Origin: RGIG4608 sp045125655 | GTDB taxonomy: Bacteria; Bacillota; Clostridia; Oscillospirales; CAG-272 | Length of the DNA: 5,023 bases | NCBI GenBank assembly: GCA_045125655.1 | Contig: JBGVNP010000184.1 | Location: forward strand, 1-5,023 | Direction: 5' to 3' | In this document: in pieces, positions 1 through 5,023 of the stretch | Position numbering within the stretch: the first letter of the stretch is position 1 | Layout of the letters: each line of letters starts with the position of its first letter | Translations under genes and position numbers: made by a program | Notes under the pieces: model-generated | The model's database searches: none | Told to the model about the DNA's origin: nothing | What the model saw: only the letters and a program-made list of their open reading frames with translations

Positions 1-4
1 GGGT

Positions 5-646
5 ATGTCAAAATCAGTTTATAGTTTGGTATTAAATGACGATGTAGTAGAACTTGTAGATAAATTGGCGAGAGTTAACGAATGTAGCAGGTCCCACATG
101 ATAGAAAAAATATTAGCAGAGGCAGTTTCTTATGAAACGCCTGTAATTCGTGCTAATAATTTATTTGATGAAATAGAAAGATTGATTGGAGAAGGCGATA
201 TGATGAGATTTTTAGAAGAGCCTTCACGCTATATGGCTTCGATTTTATCGGCGTTACCTTATCGATATAATCCTGCGATTAAGTATAATGTAGAACTTTT
301 CCCTCATTCCAACTATTTAGGACAATTAAAAATAACCCTGCGAACACAAAATCCCACTTTAACCAGTTTGGTAAATGCTTTTTATCAATTATTTACGATA
401 CTTGAAAAAAGATATTATAATCCTAACGCACAATATGAATTCAACGGTATTAAGTTTATTAGGGTATTAGATTTCCCGAATGTAGAACTTACAACGCAAC
501 AATTAGCCGAACTAATAACTGAGTATGTGAAAAACTTTAATGAACTCTTAAATATTTTCTTGTCTAATCAAGACGATGAGAAGGTAGCCTTTACCTTGGT
601 AGAAAAGAGGTTTAATGAATTGTTTGATAGAGAAATAATAATATAA
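5..646 (+). CDS. Ribbon-helix-helix (CopG/Arc-type) putative DNA-binding protein, hypothetical
   Basis: A 213-residue protein of unknown function. Seen: residues 4-10 (SVYSLVL) form a short beta-strand pattern, followed by an amphipathic helix at about 12-25 (DDVVELVDKLARVN), a polar turn containing SRS at 28-30, and a second helix at about 30-40. This is the layout of the ribbon-helix-helix fold, in which a dimer places its paired strand in the DNA major groove. Residues 45-213 match no family I know; they are mixed helical, with aromatic-rich stretches (YRYNP, EKRYYNPN) and an acidic, helical C-terminus. Typical CopG proteins are 45-100 residues, so the long C-terminal part may sense a ligand or bind a partner. 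The stop lies 19 bases before clpB, which suggests co-transcription; autoregulation of the operon is inference. Only four bases precede the ATG, so neither its ribosome binding site nor an upstream in-frame start can be judged. The fold call is moderately sure, the function unknown. Confidence 0.8.
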   Translation: MSKSVYSLVLNDDVVELVDKLARVNECSRSHMIEKILAEAVSYETPVIRANNLFDEIERLIGEGDMMRFLEEPSRYMASILSALPYRYNPAIKYNVELFPHSNYLGQLKITLRTQNPTLTSLVNAFYQLFTILEKRYYNPNAQYEFNGIKFIRVLDFPNVELTTQQLAELITEYVKNFNELLNIFLSNQDDEKVAFTLVEKRFNELFDREIII

Positions 647-665
647 ACTAAAGGAGGTATAGTTT

Positions 666-3257
666 ATGAATGCTGAAAAATTTACACAAAAATCAATTGA
701 AGCGTTAAATGCTGCAACTGCGTTGGCAAATGAAAATGGAAACCAACAAATTACTTCGCTTCACCTTTTGCACGCCCTTTTAACGGACGAAGAAGGCGTA
801 TGCGCAAGAGTAATTGAGAAAATGGGTGTTCCCTCCAAGAAAACGGTAGAAGATATTGAATCTGCTATTAATAAACTTGTAAAAGTGCAAGGGAAAGGCG
901 GAGAATATATTTCTCAAGACTTATCTGAAGTATTGAATTTTGCAGAGAAAAAAGCAAAAGAAATGAAGGATGAGTTTATATCGGTTGAACATTTGTTGTA
1001 CGGTATCATTGAGAAACCTTCCAAAGAAGTTTCGCTTATCTTAAAAGATAACGGGATCACGAAGGATAATTTTTTGTCGGCTCTTATGCAAATTCGTGGC
1101 AATGCAAGAGTTACCAGCGATAATCCAGAATCCACATACGACGTTTTGAATAAATACGGGACGGACCTTGTAGAGAGAGCAAAACAGCACAAAATAGACC
1201 CTGTTATCGGTAGAGATGAAGAAATAAGAAACGTAGTAAGGATTCTTTCTCGTAAGACCAAGAATAACCCTGTTCTAATCGGTGAGGCGGGCGTTGGTAA
1301 AACGGCAATCGCCGAAGGATTGGCTATTCGTATAATGAAGGGCGACGTACCGGATAGTTTAAAAAATCGTAAACTGTTCTCACTTGATATCGGCGCCTTG
1401 ATTGCCGGTGCGAAATACAGGGGCGAGTTCGAAGAACGTTTGAAAGCCGTTCTTTCTGAGGTTAAAAAATCGGAAGGGAATATTATACTCTTCATAGACG
1501 AACTTCATACAATAGTCGGTGCGGGTAAAACGGACGGCGCAATGGATGCGGGTAATTTATTAAAGCCTATGTTAGCAAGAGGCGAATTGCACTGTGTCGG
1601 TGCGACGACTTTGGATGAGTATAGGAAGTATATTGAAAAAGACCCTGCGTTAGAGCGTCGTTTCCAGCCGGTAATGGTTAACGAGCCTACGGTAGAGGAT
1701 ACCATTTCTATTCTTCGTGGACTTAAAGAACGTTATGAGGTATATCACGGTGTAAAAATTCAAGACAATGCTATTATTGCAGCCGCAACTCTTTCTAATC
1801 GTTATATTAGCGATAGATTCTTGCCGGATAAAGCTATTGACCTTATTGATGAAGCGTGCGCTATGATCAAAACGGAAATAGACAGTATGCCGGCGGAAAT
1901 GGATGACGTTGCACGTAAAATTATGCAACTTGAGATTGAAGAAGCGGCGCTTAAAAAGGAAACGGATTCTTTATCGCAAAATCGTTTAAGAACGTTGCAG
2001 GACGAGCTTTCCGTGCTTCGTAAAAATTACGACGAAATGAAAGAGAAACTTAATCAAGAAAAATCGACGATATCTCAAGTTCAAACTCTTCGTGAAGAAA
2101 TCCAGAAGGTTAATAGTGATATTGAACGTGCAGAAAGAGAATATAATCTCAATTTGTTGGCTGAATTAAAATACGGTAAACTTCCCGAGTTAAAGAAAAA
2201 ATTAGAAGATGCTGAGAAAGCGTCTGCAAGCGTTAAAGCTACTACGATGCTTCACGATAAAGTAACGGAGGAAGAGATTTCAAAAATCGTATCAAAATGG
2301 ACAGGGATTCCCGTATCAAAATTGGTAGAAAGCGAACAAAGTAAGTTGCTTAATTTGGAAGACATTCTACACGAGAGAGTGATTGGTCAAGATGAGGCTG
2401 TAAAGAAAGTAAGCGAAGCTATTTTACGTTCAAGAGCGGGTATTCAAGATCCTAACCGTCCGATTGGATCGTTTATGTTTTTAGGTCCTACGGGTGTTGG
2501 TAAGACGGAACTTGCTAAAACTTTGGCTAAGACGCTTTTTGACGATGAAAAGAACATTATTCGAATTGATATGACCGAATATATGGAAAAGTTTAGTGTT
2601 TCTCGTTTAATTGGCGCGCCTCCGGGATATGTAGGGTATGATGAAGGTGGACAATTAACGGAAGCAGTTAGACGTAAGCCGTATTCCGTTGTGCTTTTCG
2701 ATGAAATTGAAAAAGCGCATCCCGACGTTTTCAATATTTTACTTCAAGTCTTGGATGACGGTCGTATTACGGATTCTCAAGGTAGAACGGTAGACTTCAA
2801 AAATACTATTATTATATTGACGTCTAATCTTGGTTCTTCGTATATCTTGGAGGGAATAAACGAAAATACGGGAGAAATTACTGAGGAAGCTAAAAACGAA
2901 GTGAATAGGCTCTTGAAGACGCAGTTCCGCCCGGAATTTTTGAATCGTCTTGACGAAATCGTATTCTATAAACCACTCACACAAACCGAAACCAAACAAA
3001 TAGTCGGGTTGTTGTTAAAAGGATTAAAATCTCGTTTGGAAGAAAAAGAACTCCATCTTGAAATAAGCGAAGAAGCGATTGAACAGATAGTTTCTGCTGG
3101 ATACGATCCGGTATTTGGCGCTCGTCCGCTTAAGAGATTTATTCAATCTAACGTTGAAACGCTTATTGCTAAAAAGATAGTGGCTGGAAGTTTAAAACCT
3201 AACGACGTACTTTTGCTTGACGTTATAAACGGAGAGCTTACGGTAAACGTTAAATAA
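666..3257 (+). CDS. clpB: ATP-dependent chaperone ClpB (Hsp100 disaggregase)
   Basis: Cytosolic AAA+ hexamer that, with DnaK/DnaJ/GrpE, pulls polypeptides out of aggregates by threading them through its pore. The 863 residues are normal for the family. Seen in order: Clp N-domain (about 1-145); first ATPase domain with Walker A GEAGVGKT (206-213), pore loop KYR (250-252), Walker B FIDE (276-279) and arginine-finger pair R331/R332; a long coiled-coil middle domain (about 400-530), which marks ClpB rather than the shorter-spaced ClpC; second ATPase domain with Walker A GPTGVGKT (607-614), pore loop GYVGY (654-658), Walker B LFDE (677-680) and the FGARPLKR sensor-2 region (R820). No IGF/LGF-type ClpP-docking loop follows TSNLG, so it should not feed a protease. 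The start is fixed by AAGGAGGT at 651-658, seven bases before the ATG. It appears to be the second gene of an operon with the upstream ribbon-helix-helix gene. The usual HrcA (CIRCE) or CtsR operators cannot be examined because the operon promoter lies outside the window. Confidence 0.98.
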   Translation: MNAEKFTQKSIEALNAATALANENGNQQITSLHLLHALLTDEEGVCARVIEKMGVPSKKTVEDIESAINKLVKVQGKGGEYISQDLSEVLNFAEKKAKEMKDEFISVEHLLYGIIEKPSKEVSLILKDNGITKDNFLSALMQIRGNARVTSDNPESTYDVLNKYGTDLVERAKQHKIDPVIGRDEEIRNVVRILSRKTKNNPVLIGEAGVGKTAIAEGLAIRIMKGDVPDSLKNRKLFSLDIGALIAGAKYRGEFEERLKAVLSEVKKSEGNIILFIDELHTIVGAGKTDGAMDAGNLLKPMLARGELHCVGATTLDEYRKYIEKDPALERRFQPVMVNEPTVEDTISILRGLKERYEVYHGVKIQDNAIIAAATLSNRYISDRFLPDKAIDLIDEACAMIKTEIDSMPAEMDDVARKIMQLEIEEAALKKETDSLSQNRLRTLQDELSVLRKNYDEMKEKLNQEKSTISQVQTLREEIQKVNSDIERAEREYNLNLLAELKYGKLPELKKKLEDAEKASASVKATTMLHDKVTEEEISKIVSKWTGIPVSKLVESEQSKLLNLEDILHERVIGQDEAVKKVSEAILRSRAGIQDPNRPIGSFMFLGPTGVGKTELAKTLAKTLFDDEKNIIRIDMTEYMEKFSVSRLIGAPPGYVGYDEGGQLTEAVRRKPYSVVLFDEIEKAHPDVFNILLQVLDDGRITDSQGRTVDFKNTIIILTSNLGSSYILEGINENTGEITEEAKNEVNRLLKTQFRPEFLNRLDEIVFYKPLTQTETKQIVGLLLKGLKSRLEEKELHLEISEEAIEQIVSAGYDPVFGARPLKRFIQSNVETLIAKKIVAGSLKPNDVLLLDVINGELTVNVK

Positions 3258-3269
3258 CGTTTGATTTTT
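3245..3269 (+). terminator. Weak candidate terminator after clpB
   Basis: AAACGTT (3245-3251) and AACGTTT (3256-3262) form a 7-bp stem with the loop AAAT, followed by GA and five Ts (3265-3269). The clpB stop codon lies inside the hairpin. The stem is AT-rich and the T-run is short, so termination would be partial at best. Read-through into the antiporter gene cannot be excluded. Confidence 0.35.
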
Positions 3270-3280
3270 GGTAGGTATAC

Positions 3281-3321
3281 TAAAACAATAAGCGAGTATA
3301 TAAAATTTTGATAAAACAATA
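3281..3321. repeat. Two-copy direct repeat TAAAACAATA
   Basis: The 10-mer TAAAACAATA occurs perfectly at 3281-3290 and 3312-3321, with starts 31 bases apart, close to three helical turns. The second copy overlaps the possible -10 box at 3320-3325. The spacing would suit a protein binding the same DNA face twice, but the sequence is AT-rich and chance is a fair explanation. Confidence 0.35.
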
Positions 3322-3350
3322 TAATATAAATGACGGATAGAGCTCAACCG

Positions 3351-3391
3351 AATTAGATTCTAAAAGAGAAAAAATACCCTTGTATCTAATT
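3351..3391 (+). repeat. Inverted repeat in the antiporter leader
   Basis: AATTAGAT (3351-3358) is the perfect reverse complement of ATCTAATT (3384-3391), giving an 8-bp AT-rich stem with a 25-nt purine-rich loop. There is no T-run directly after it, so it is not a standard terminator. It may be a leader RNA hairpin or an operator with widely spaced half-sites; no function can be assigned. Confidence 0.4.
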
Positions 3392-3406
3392 GATTAACTC
3401 CTGAAA

Positions 3407-3427
3407 TCAAATTCATTTGAAAGAAGG
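3407..3427 (+). promoter_or_regulatory. Small hairpin abutting the ribosome binding site of the antiporter gene
   Basis: TCAAAT (3407-3412) and ATTTGA (3415-3420) form a short inverted repeat, realistically a 5-bp stem with a 4-nt loop. It is followed at once by the purine-rich Shine-Dalgarno sequence AAGAAGG (3421-3427). Eight bases separate that site from the ATG at 3436, which decides this start over the in-frame GTG at 3427 that would overlap the binding site. The hairpin could influence ribosome access, but it is weak. Confidence 0.5.
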
Positions 3428-3435
3428 TGTGTTTT

Positions 3436-4731
3436 ATGACTCAAACGGCAAGTATTTTTCTTAGTTTATCCATTGCTTTGCTTGCAGGACTGCTTTTATC
3501 AAGGCTGGCAAAAAAGGTCAAATTACCTGCGGTAACGGCTTATTTAATTTCTGGGGTATTAGTAGGTCCATTTGTTCTTGGAAGTTTTGGCGTACCCGGG
3601 TTAGGTATAACGAGAACGCAGGTTAAGGAATTTGAATTAATTTCAGATTTAGCACTTGGTTTTATAGCGTTTGCAATGGGAAACGAATTTCGTCTGGCTC
3701 AATTAAAAAAGATTGGGAAACAGGCTACGGTTATAGGAGTGTTTCAAGCATTGTTTACTACGCTGGTAGTGGACGCGATTCTAATAACTCTTCATTTTAT
3801 TATACCGAACAAATTATCTTTATCGGCGGCCATTGTTTTGGCATCTGTTGCAACAGCAACGGCGCCAGCAGCGACCTTGATGGTTGTAAAGCAATATAAA
3901 GCAAAGGGGCCTGTTACAGATGTGCTTTTACCAGTCGTTGCATTAGATGATGCAGTAGGGCTTGTGGTTTTTGCAATATCTTTTGGCGCGGCAAAAACAA
4001 TTAGCCTTGGATATATAAATGTTTTATCAATGGTGCTTGAGCCGTTGCTTGAGGTGATTCTATCTTTAGCTTTAGGCTTTGTGATGGGATTTTTATTTAC
4101 AATATGTGAAAAGTATTTTCATTCTCGTTCCAAGCGAATGGCGGTATCAGTAACATTTGTAATGATGACGGTTGGTTTGTCTTGTCTTGAATTTCAGATA
4201 GGTGCAATACACATTTCTTTTTCGTCGCTTCTTGCATGTATGATGTTGGGAACCGTATTTTGCAACGCCTGTGACGTTTCAGAGGAACTAATGGAAAGAG
4301 CGGATAGATGGACAACACCAATACTTATTTTATTTTTCGTGATTAGTGGCGCCGGGTTAGAACTTTCCGTCTTTTCTGATATTCTTGTTGTTATTATTGG
4401 TATTGTTTATATTTTATCTCGTTCGATCGGGAAATATTTTGGTGCAGGAATTAGTGCAAGACTAATGAAGTGCGATTCTAATATAACAAAATATCTTGGT
4501 ATAACATTACTGCCGCAAGCAGGTGTAGCATTGGGTATGGCGATAAAGGCGATGGAACTTGGTCCGGATGGAGCTATAGTGAGAAATATTACTTTATTTG
4601 CTGTTTTGGTTTATGAAATTGTTGGACCATTTCTTACAAAGGTGGCGCTTACTAAGGCGGGGGATATTAATGCTGACGGAAGAAAAAGTGCCAGAGAAGA
4701 GCACCTCGCCAAAAAAGCAGTGAAGAATTAA
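3436..4731 (+). CDS. CPA2-type cation:proton antiporter (Na+/H+ exchanger family), no RCK domain
   Basis: Integral membrane protein of 431 residues that probably exchanges Na+ or K+ for protons and so helps control internal pH and ion content. Seen: about a dozen hydrophobic segments from residue 5 to about 410 and a charged tail of about 20 residues rich in Lys, Arg and Glu. Family hallmarks are TATAPAAT (140-147, P144), matching the unwound helix at the ion site, and ALDDAVGL (169-176), in which D171-D172 correspond to the Asp-Asp pair of electrogenic NapA/NhaA-like exchangers; electroneutral relatives often have Asn-Asp. A late helix carries LLPQAGVALG (358-367), also typical of the superfamily. 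KefB/KefC-type proteins of 550-650 residues add a C-terminal TrkA-N (RCK) domain; it is absent here, so nucleotide or glutathione control of that kind is not expected. The start is set by AAGAAGG at 3421-3427. The gene is probably its own transcription unit. Ion specificity cannot be read from the sequence. Confidence 0.9.
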   Translation: MTQTASIFLSLSIALLAGLLLSRLAKKVKLPAVTAYLISGVLVGPFVLGSFGVPGLGITRTQVKEFELISDLALGFIAFAMGNEFRLAQLKKIGKQATVIGVFQALFTTLVVDAILITLHFIIPNKLSLSAAIVLASVATATAPAATLMVVKQYKAKGPVTDVLLPVVALDDAVGLVVFAISFGAAKTISLGYINVLSMVLEPLLEVILSLALGFVMGFLFTICEKYFHSRSKRMAVSVTFVMMTVGLSCLEFQIGAIHISFSSLLACMMLGTVFCNACDVSEELMERADRWTTPILILFFVISGAGLELSVFSDILVVIIGIVYILSRSIGKYFGAGISARLMKCDSNITKYLGITLLPQAGVALGMAIKAMELGPDGAIVRNITLFAVLVYEIVGPFLTKVALTKAGDINADGRKSAREEHLAKKAVKN

Positions 4732-4735
4732 TGTC

Positions 4736-4776
4736 TTATAAACGGCGACGATCTATTTCGTCGCCGTGATAATTTT
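4736..4776 (+). terminator. Probable intrinsic terminator of the antiporter gene
   Basis: ACGGCGACGA (4742-4751) and TCGTCGCCGT (4758-4767) form a perfect 10-bp GC-rich stem with a 6-nt loop, four bases or so after the stop codon's local context begins. TTAT (4736-4739) and ATAA (4769-4772) extend it across a small internal loop. Only four Ts (4773-4776) follow, so the T-tract is short, but the stem is by far the strongest in the window and sits where a terminator is expected. It also isolates the downstream promoter from antiporter transcription. Confidence 0.8.
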
Positions 4777-4810
4777 CACAAAACAATTTTATAATAGCGA
4801 ATTCAAACGC

Positions 4811-4839
4811 TTGCTTTTTTTCAAAAAAAGCAGTATAAT
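4811..4839 (+). promoter_or_regulatory. Sigma-A-type promoter for the downstream structured RNA
   Basis: A -35 box TTGCTT (4811-4816) lies exactly 17 bases before a perfect -10 box TATAAT (4834-4839), predicting a transcription start near 4845-4847. No ribosome binding site with a credible + strand reading frame follows, which fits a non-coding transcript. The spacer is nearly all a T-run/A-run palindrome. The -35 matches the consensus TTGACA only in its first three bases. Confidence 0.75.
4812..4832. repeat. Palindrome filling the promoter spacer
   Basis: TGC plus seven Ts (4812-4821), a central C at 4822, then seven As plus GCA (4823-4832) form a perfect 10-base-arm inverted repeat overlapping the -35 box and nearly all of the spacer. 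It could be an operator for a dimeric repressor or a bent A-tract element aiding polymerase binding. It lies upstream of the predicted start, so it would not be part of the RNA. Confidence 0.6.
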
Positions 4840-4845
4840 ACTTGC

Positions 4846-5021
4846 AACAAAAGTTGAGTAGCCTTGATGCGTAAAGTGCCACCGAACGGGACGTTGTCGG
4901 TGGACGAAAGAAACCGGAATTTTTAACGAGTTTCTGCGGTATCTGGGCGCGTCCGCTTCGAATATGGAATAGGTATAGCGCGCGTAAATATTTATTCCAC
5001 ACACCTGCGGACCTCTTTTTT
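4846..5021 (+). ncRNA. Candidate structured non-coding RNA, resembling the raiA RNA motif
   Basis: A transcript of about 176 nt is predicted from the promoter at 4811-4839 to the T-run at 5016-5021. Helices seen: GATGCG (4866-4871) with CGCGTC (4948-4953), one G-U pair, closing the core; CCACCGA (4879-4885) with TCGGTGG (4897-4903), whose loop can pair ACG/CGT around GGA; ACCG (4913-4916) with CGGT (4937-4940), extended by GAA/TTC (4917-4919 with 4932-4934); a 12-bp hairpin 4965-4976 with 4988-4999, with two G-U pairs; and CGC (4954-4956) with GCG (5007-5009). The block around GTAAAGTGCC, AACGGGACGTTG and the GCGTCCGCT segment resembles, from memory, the raiA motif, a structured RNA of Bacillota and Actinobacteria often found near the ribosome-hibernation gene raiA/hpf and reported to affect sporulation and aggregation in Clostridium. 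It is not 6S RNA (branched, not one long rod), tmRNA, SRP RNA or a T-box by any signature I could find. Existence of an RNA is likely; the family name is tentative. Confidence 0.65.
4951..5021 (+). terminator. 3' end and probable terminator of the structured RNA
   Basis: GTCCGC (4951-4956) can pair fully with GCGGAC (5007-5012), enclosing the 12-bp hairpin 4965-4999, and is followed by CTC and six Ts (5016-5021). This resembles an intrinsic terminator with an elaborate stem. Its first three bases are also claimed by the core helix of the RNA, so either the stem shortens or the two pairings compete. The window ends two bases after the T-run. Confidence 0.5.
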
Positions 5022-5023
5022 GC

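Larger units (their letters stand above)
3258..3435 (+). other. AT-rich intergenic region and probable 5' leader of the antiporter gene
   Basis: These 178 bases hold no reading frame worth calling. The first half is very AT-rich and contains a TATAAT at 3320-3325 that could be a -10 box, but the hexamer 17 bases upstream (TATATA) is not a credible -35, so the promoter is unproven. The second half contains two inverted repeats (listed separately) just before the ribosome binding site, so an mRNA starting near 3332 would have a leader of roughly 100 nt. I looked for a known riboswitch, including the c-di-AMP (ydaO) type often linked to ion transport, and saw none of its signature blocks. Confidence 0.5.

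Noticed and set aside
1086..1088. Internal ATG (ClpB residue 141) as the start of a short ClpB form lacking the N-domain
   Set aside because: Some ClpB genes have such an internal start, but there is no purine-rich ribosome binding site upstream of this ATG, so it is not supported.
914..1495. 193-codon open frame on the minus strand within clpB
   Set aside because: It lies wholly antisense to the conserved N-domain and first ATPase domain of ClpB, has no family resemblance, and is rich in Ser/Ile/Leu as expected from reading a coding sequence backwards.
1505..2999. Several other minus-strand open frames of 66-96 codons across clpB
   Set aside because: All overlap intact ClpB motifs on the + strand and have no recognisable product; they are by-products of codon composition.
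3427..3429. GTG as an earlier start for the antiporter
   Set aside because: It overlaps the ribosome binding site AAGAAGG, while the ATG at 3436 has the correct 8-base spacing; the extra residues MCF add nothing family-like.
3258..3435. c-di-AMP (ydaO) or another ion-linked riboswitch before the antiporter
   Set aside because: The region lacks the conserved GC-rich blocks of these riboswitches and is too AT-rich and too short for the ydaO fold.
4097..4321. 74-codon minus-strand open frame within the antiporter gene
   Set aside because: It is antisense to continuous membrane-segment coding sequence and has no recognisable features.
4736..5004. Two overlapping minus-strand open frames of 88 and 71 codons near the right end
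   Set aside because: A GAGG lies at a plausible distance before the GTG at 5002, but both frames run antisense through the promoter, the helices and the terminator hairpin, and the peptides are basic and unlike known proteins. The structured + strand RNA explains the region better.
4846..5021. 6S RNA, T-box leader, tmRNA or SRP RNA as the identity of the 3' RNA
   Set aside because: 6S RNA is a single long rod with a central bubble, whereas this folds into a branched set of hairpins. The T-box GGGTGGTACCGCG-like element, the tmRNA ends and the SRP GGAAG/GCAGCC tetraloop region are not present.

Overview
The window looks like chromosomal DNA from an AT-rich Gram-positive bacterium of the Clostridia type (Bacillota), perhaps an uncultured gut or anaerobic lineage. 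The support is strong purine-rich ribosome binding sites (AAGGAGGT before clpB, AAGAAGG before the antiporter gene), the AT-rich intergenic regions, the codon use, and a candidate structured RNA of a kind known mainly from Bacillota and Actinobacteria. All recognised genes lie on the + strand. I cannot place the organism below class level, and nothing indicates phage, transposon or CRISPR content.

Positions 5-3257 hold a compact two-gene unit. The first gene encodes a 213-residue protein with a ribbon-helix-helix (CopG/Arc-type) DNA-binding N-terminus and a C-terminal region I do not recognise. Nineteen bases downstream is clpB, a full-length 863-residue disaggregase with every ATPase, arginine-finger and pore-loop motif intact. 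The layout makes it possible, but does not show, that the first protein regulates the operon.

Positions 3258-3435 are a 178-base AT-rich gap. It holds a weak clpB terminator candidate, a 10-base direct repeat with a 31-base period, and two inverted repeats, the last one directly before the next ribosome binding site. Positions 3436-4731 encode a 431-residue CPA2-type cation:proton antiporter with an Asp-Asp ion-binding motif and no regulatory RCK (TrkA-N) domain. A GC-rich hairpin at 4736-4772 closes that gene.

The last 250 bases carry no convincing protein gene. A good sigma-A-type promoter (TTGCTT, 17 bases, TATAAT), whose spacer is almost entirely a palindrome, drives a predicted structured RNA of about 175 nt ending in a T-tract at 5016-5021. 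Its helices and conserved-looking blocks (GATGCG pairing with CGCGTC, and an AACGGGACGTTG loop) resemble, from memory, the raiA RNA motif of Bacillota. This is the most interesting element of the window. The family name is tentative; the evidence for a transcribed structured RNA is stronger.
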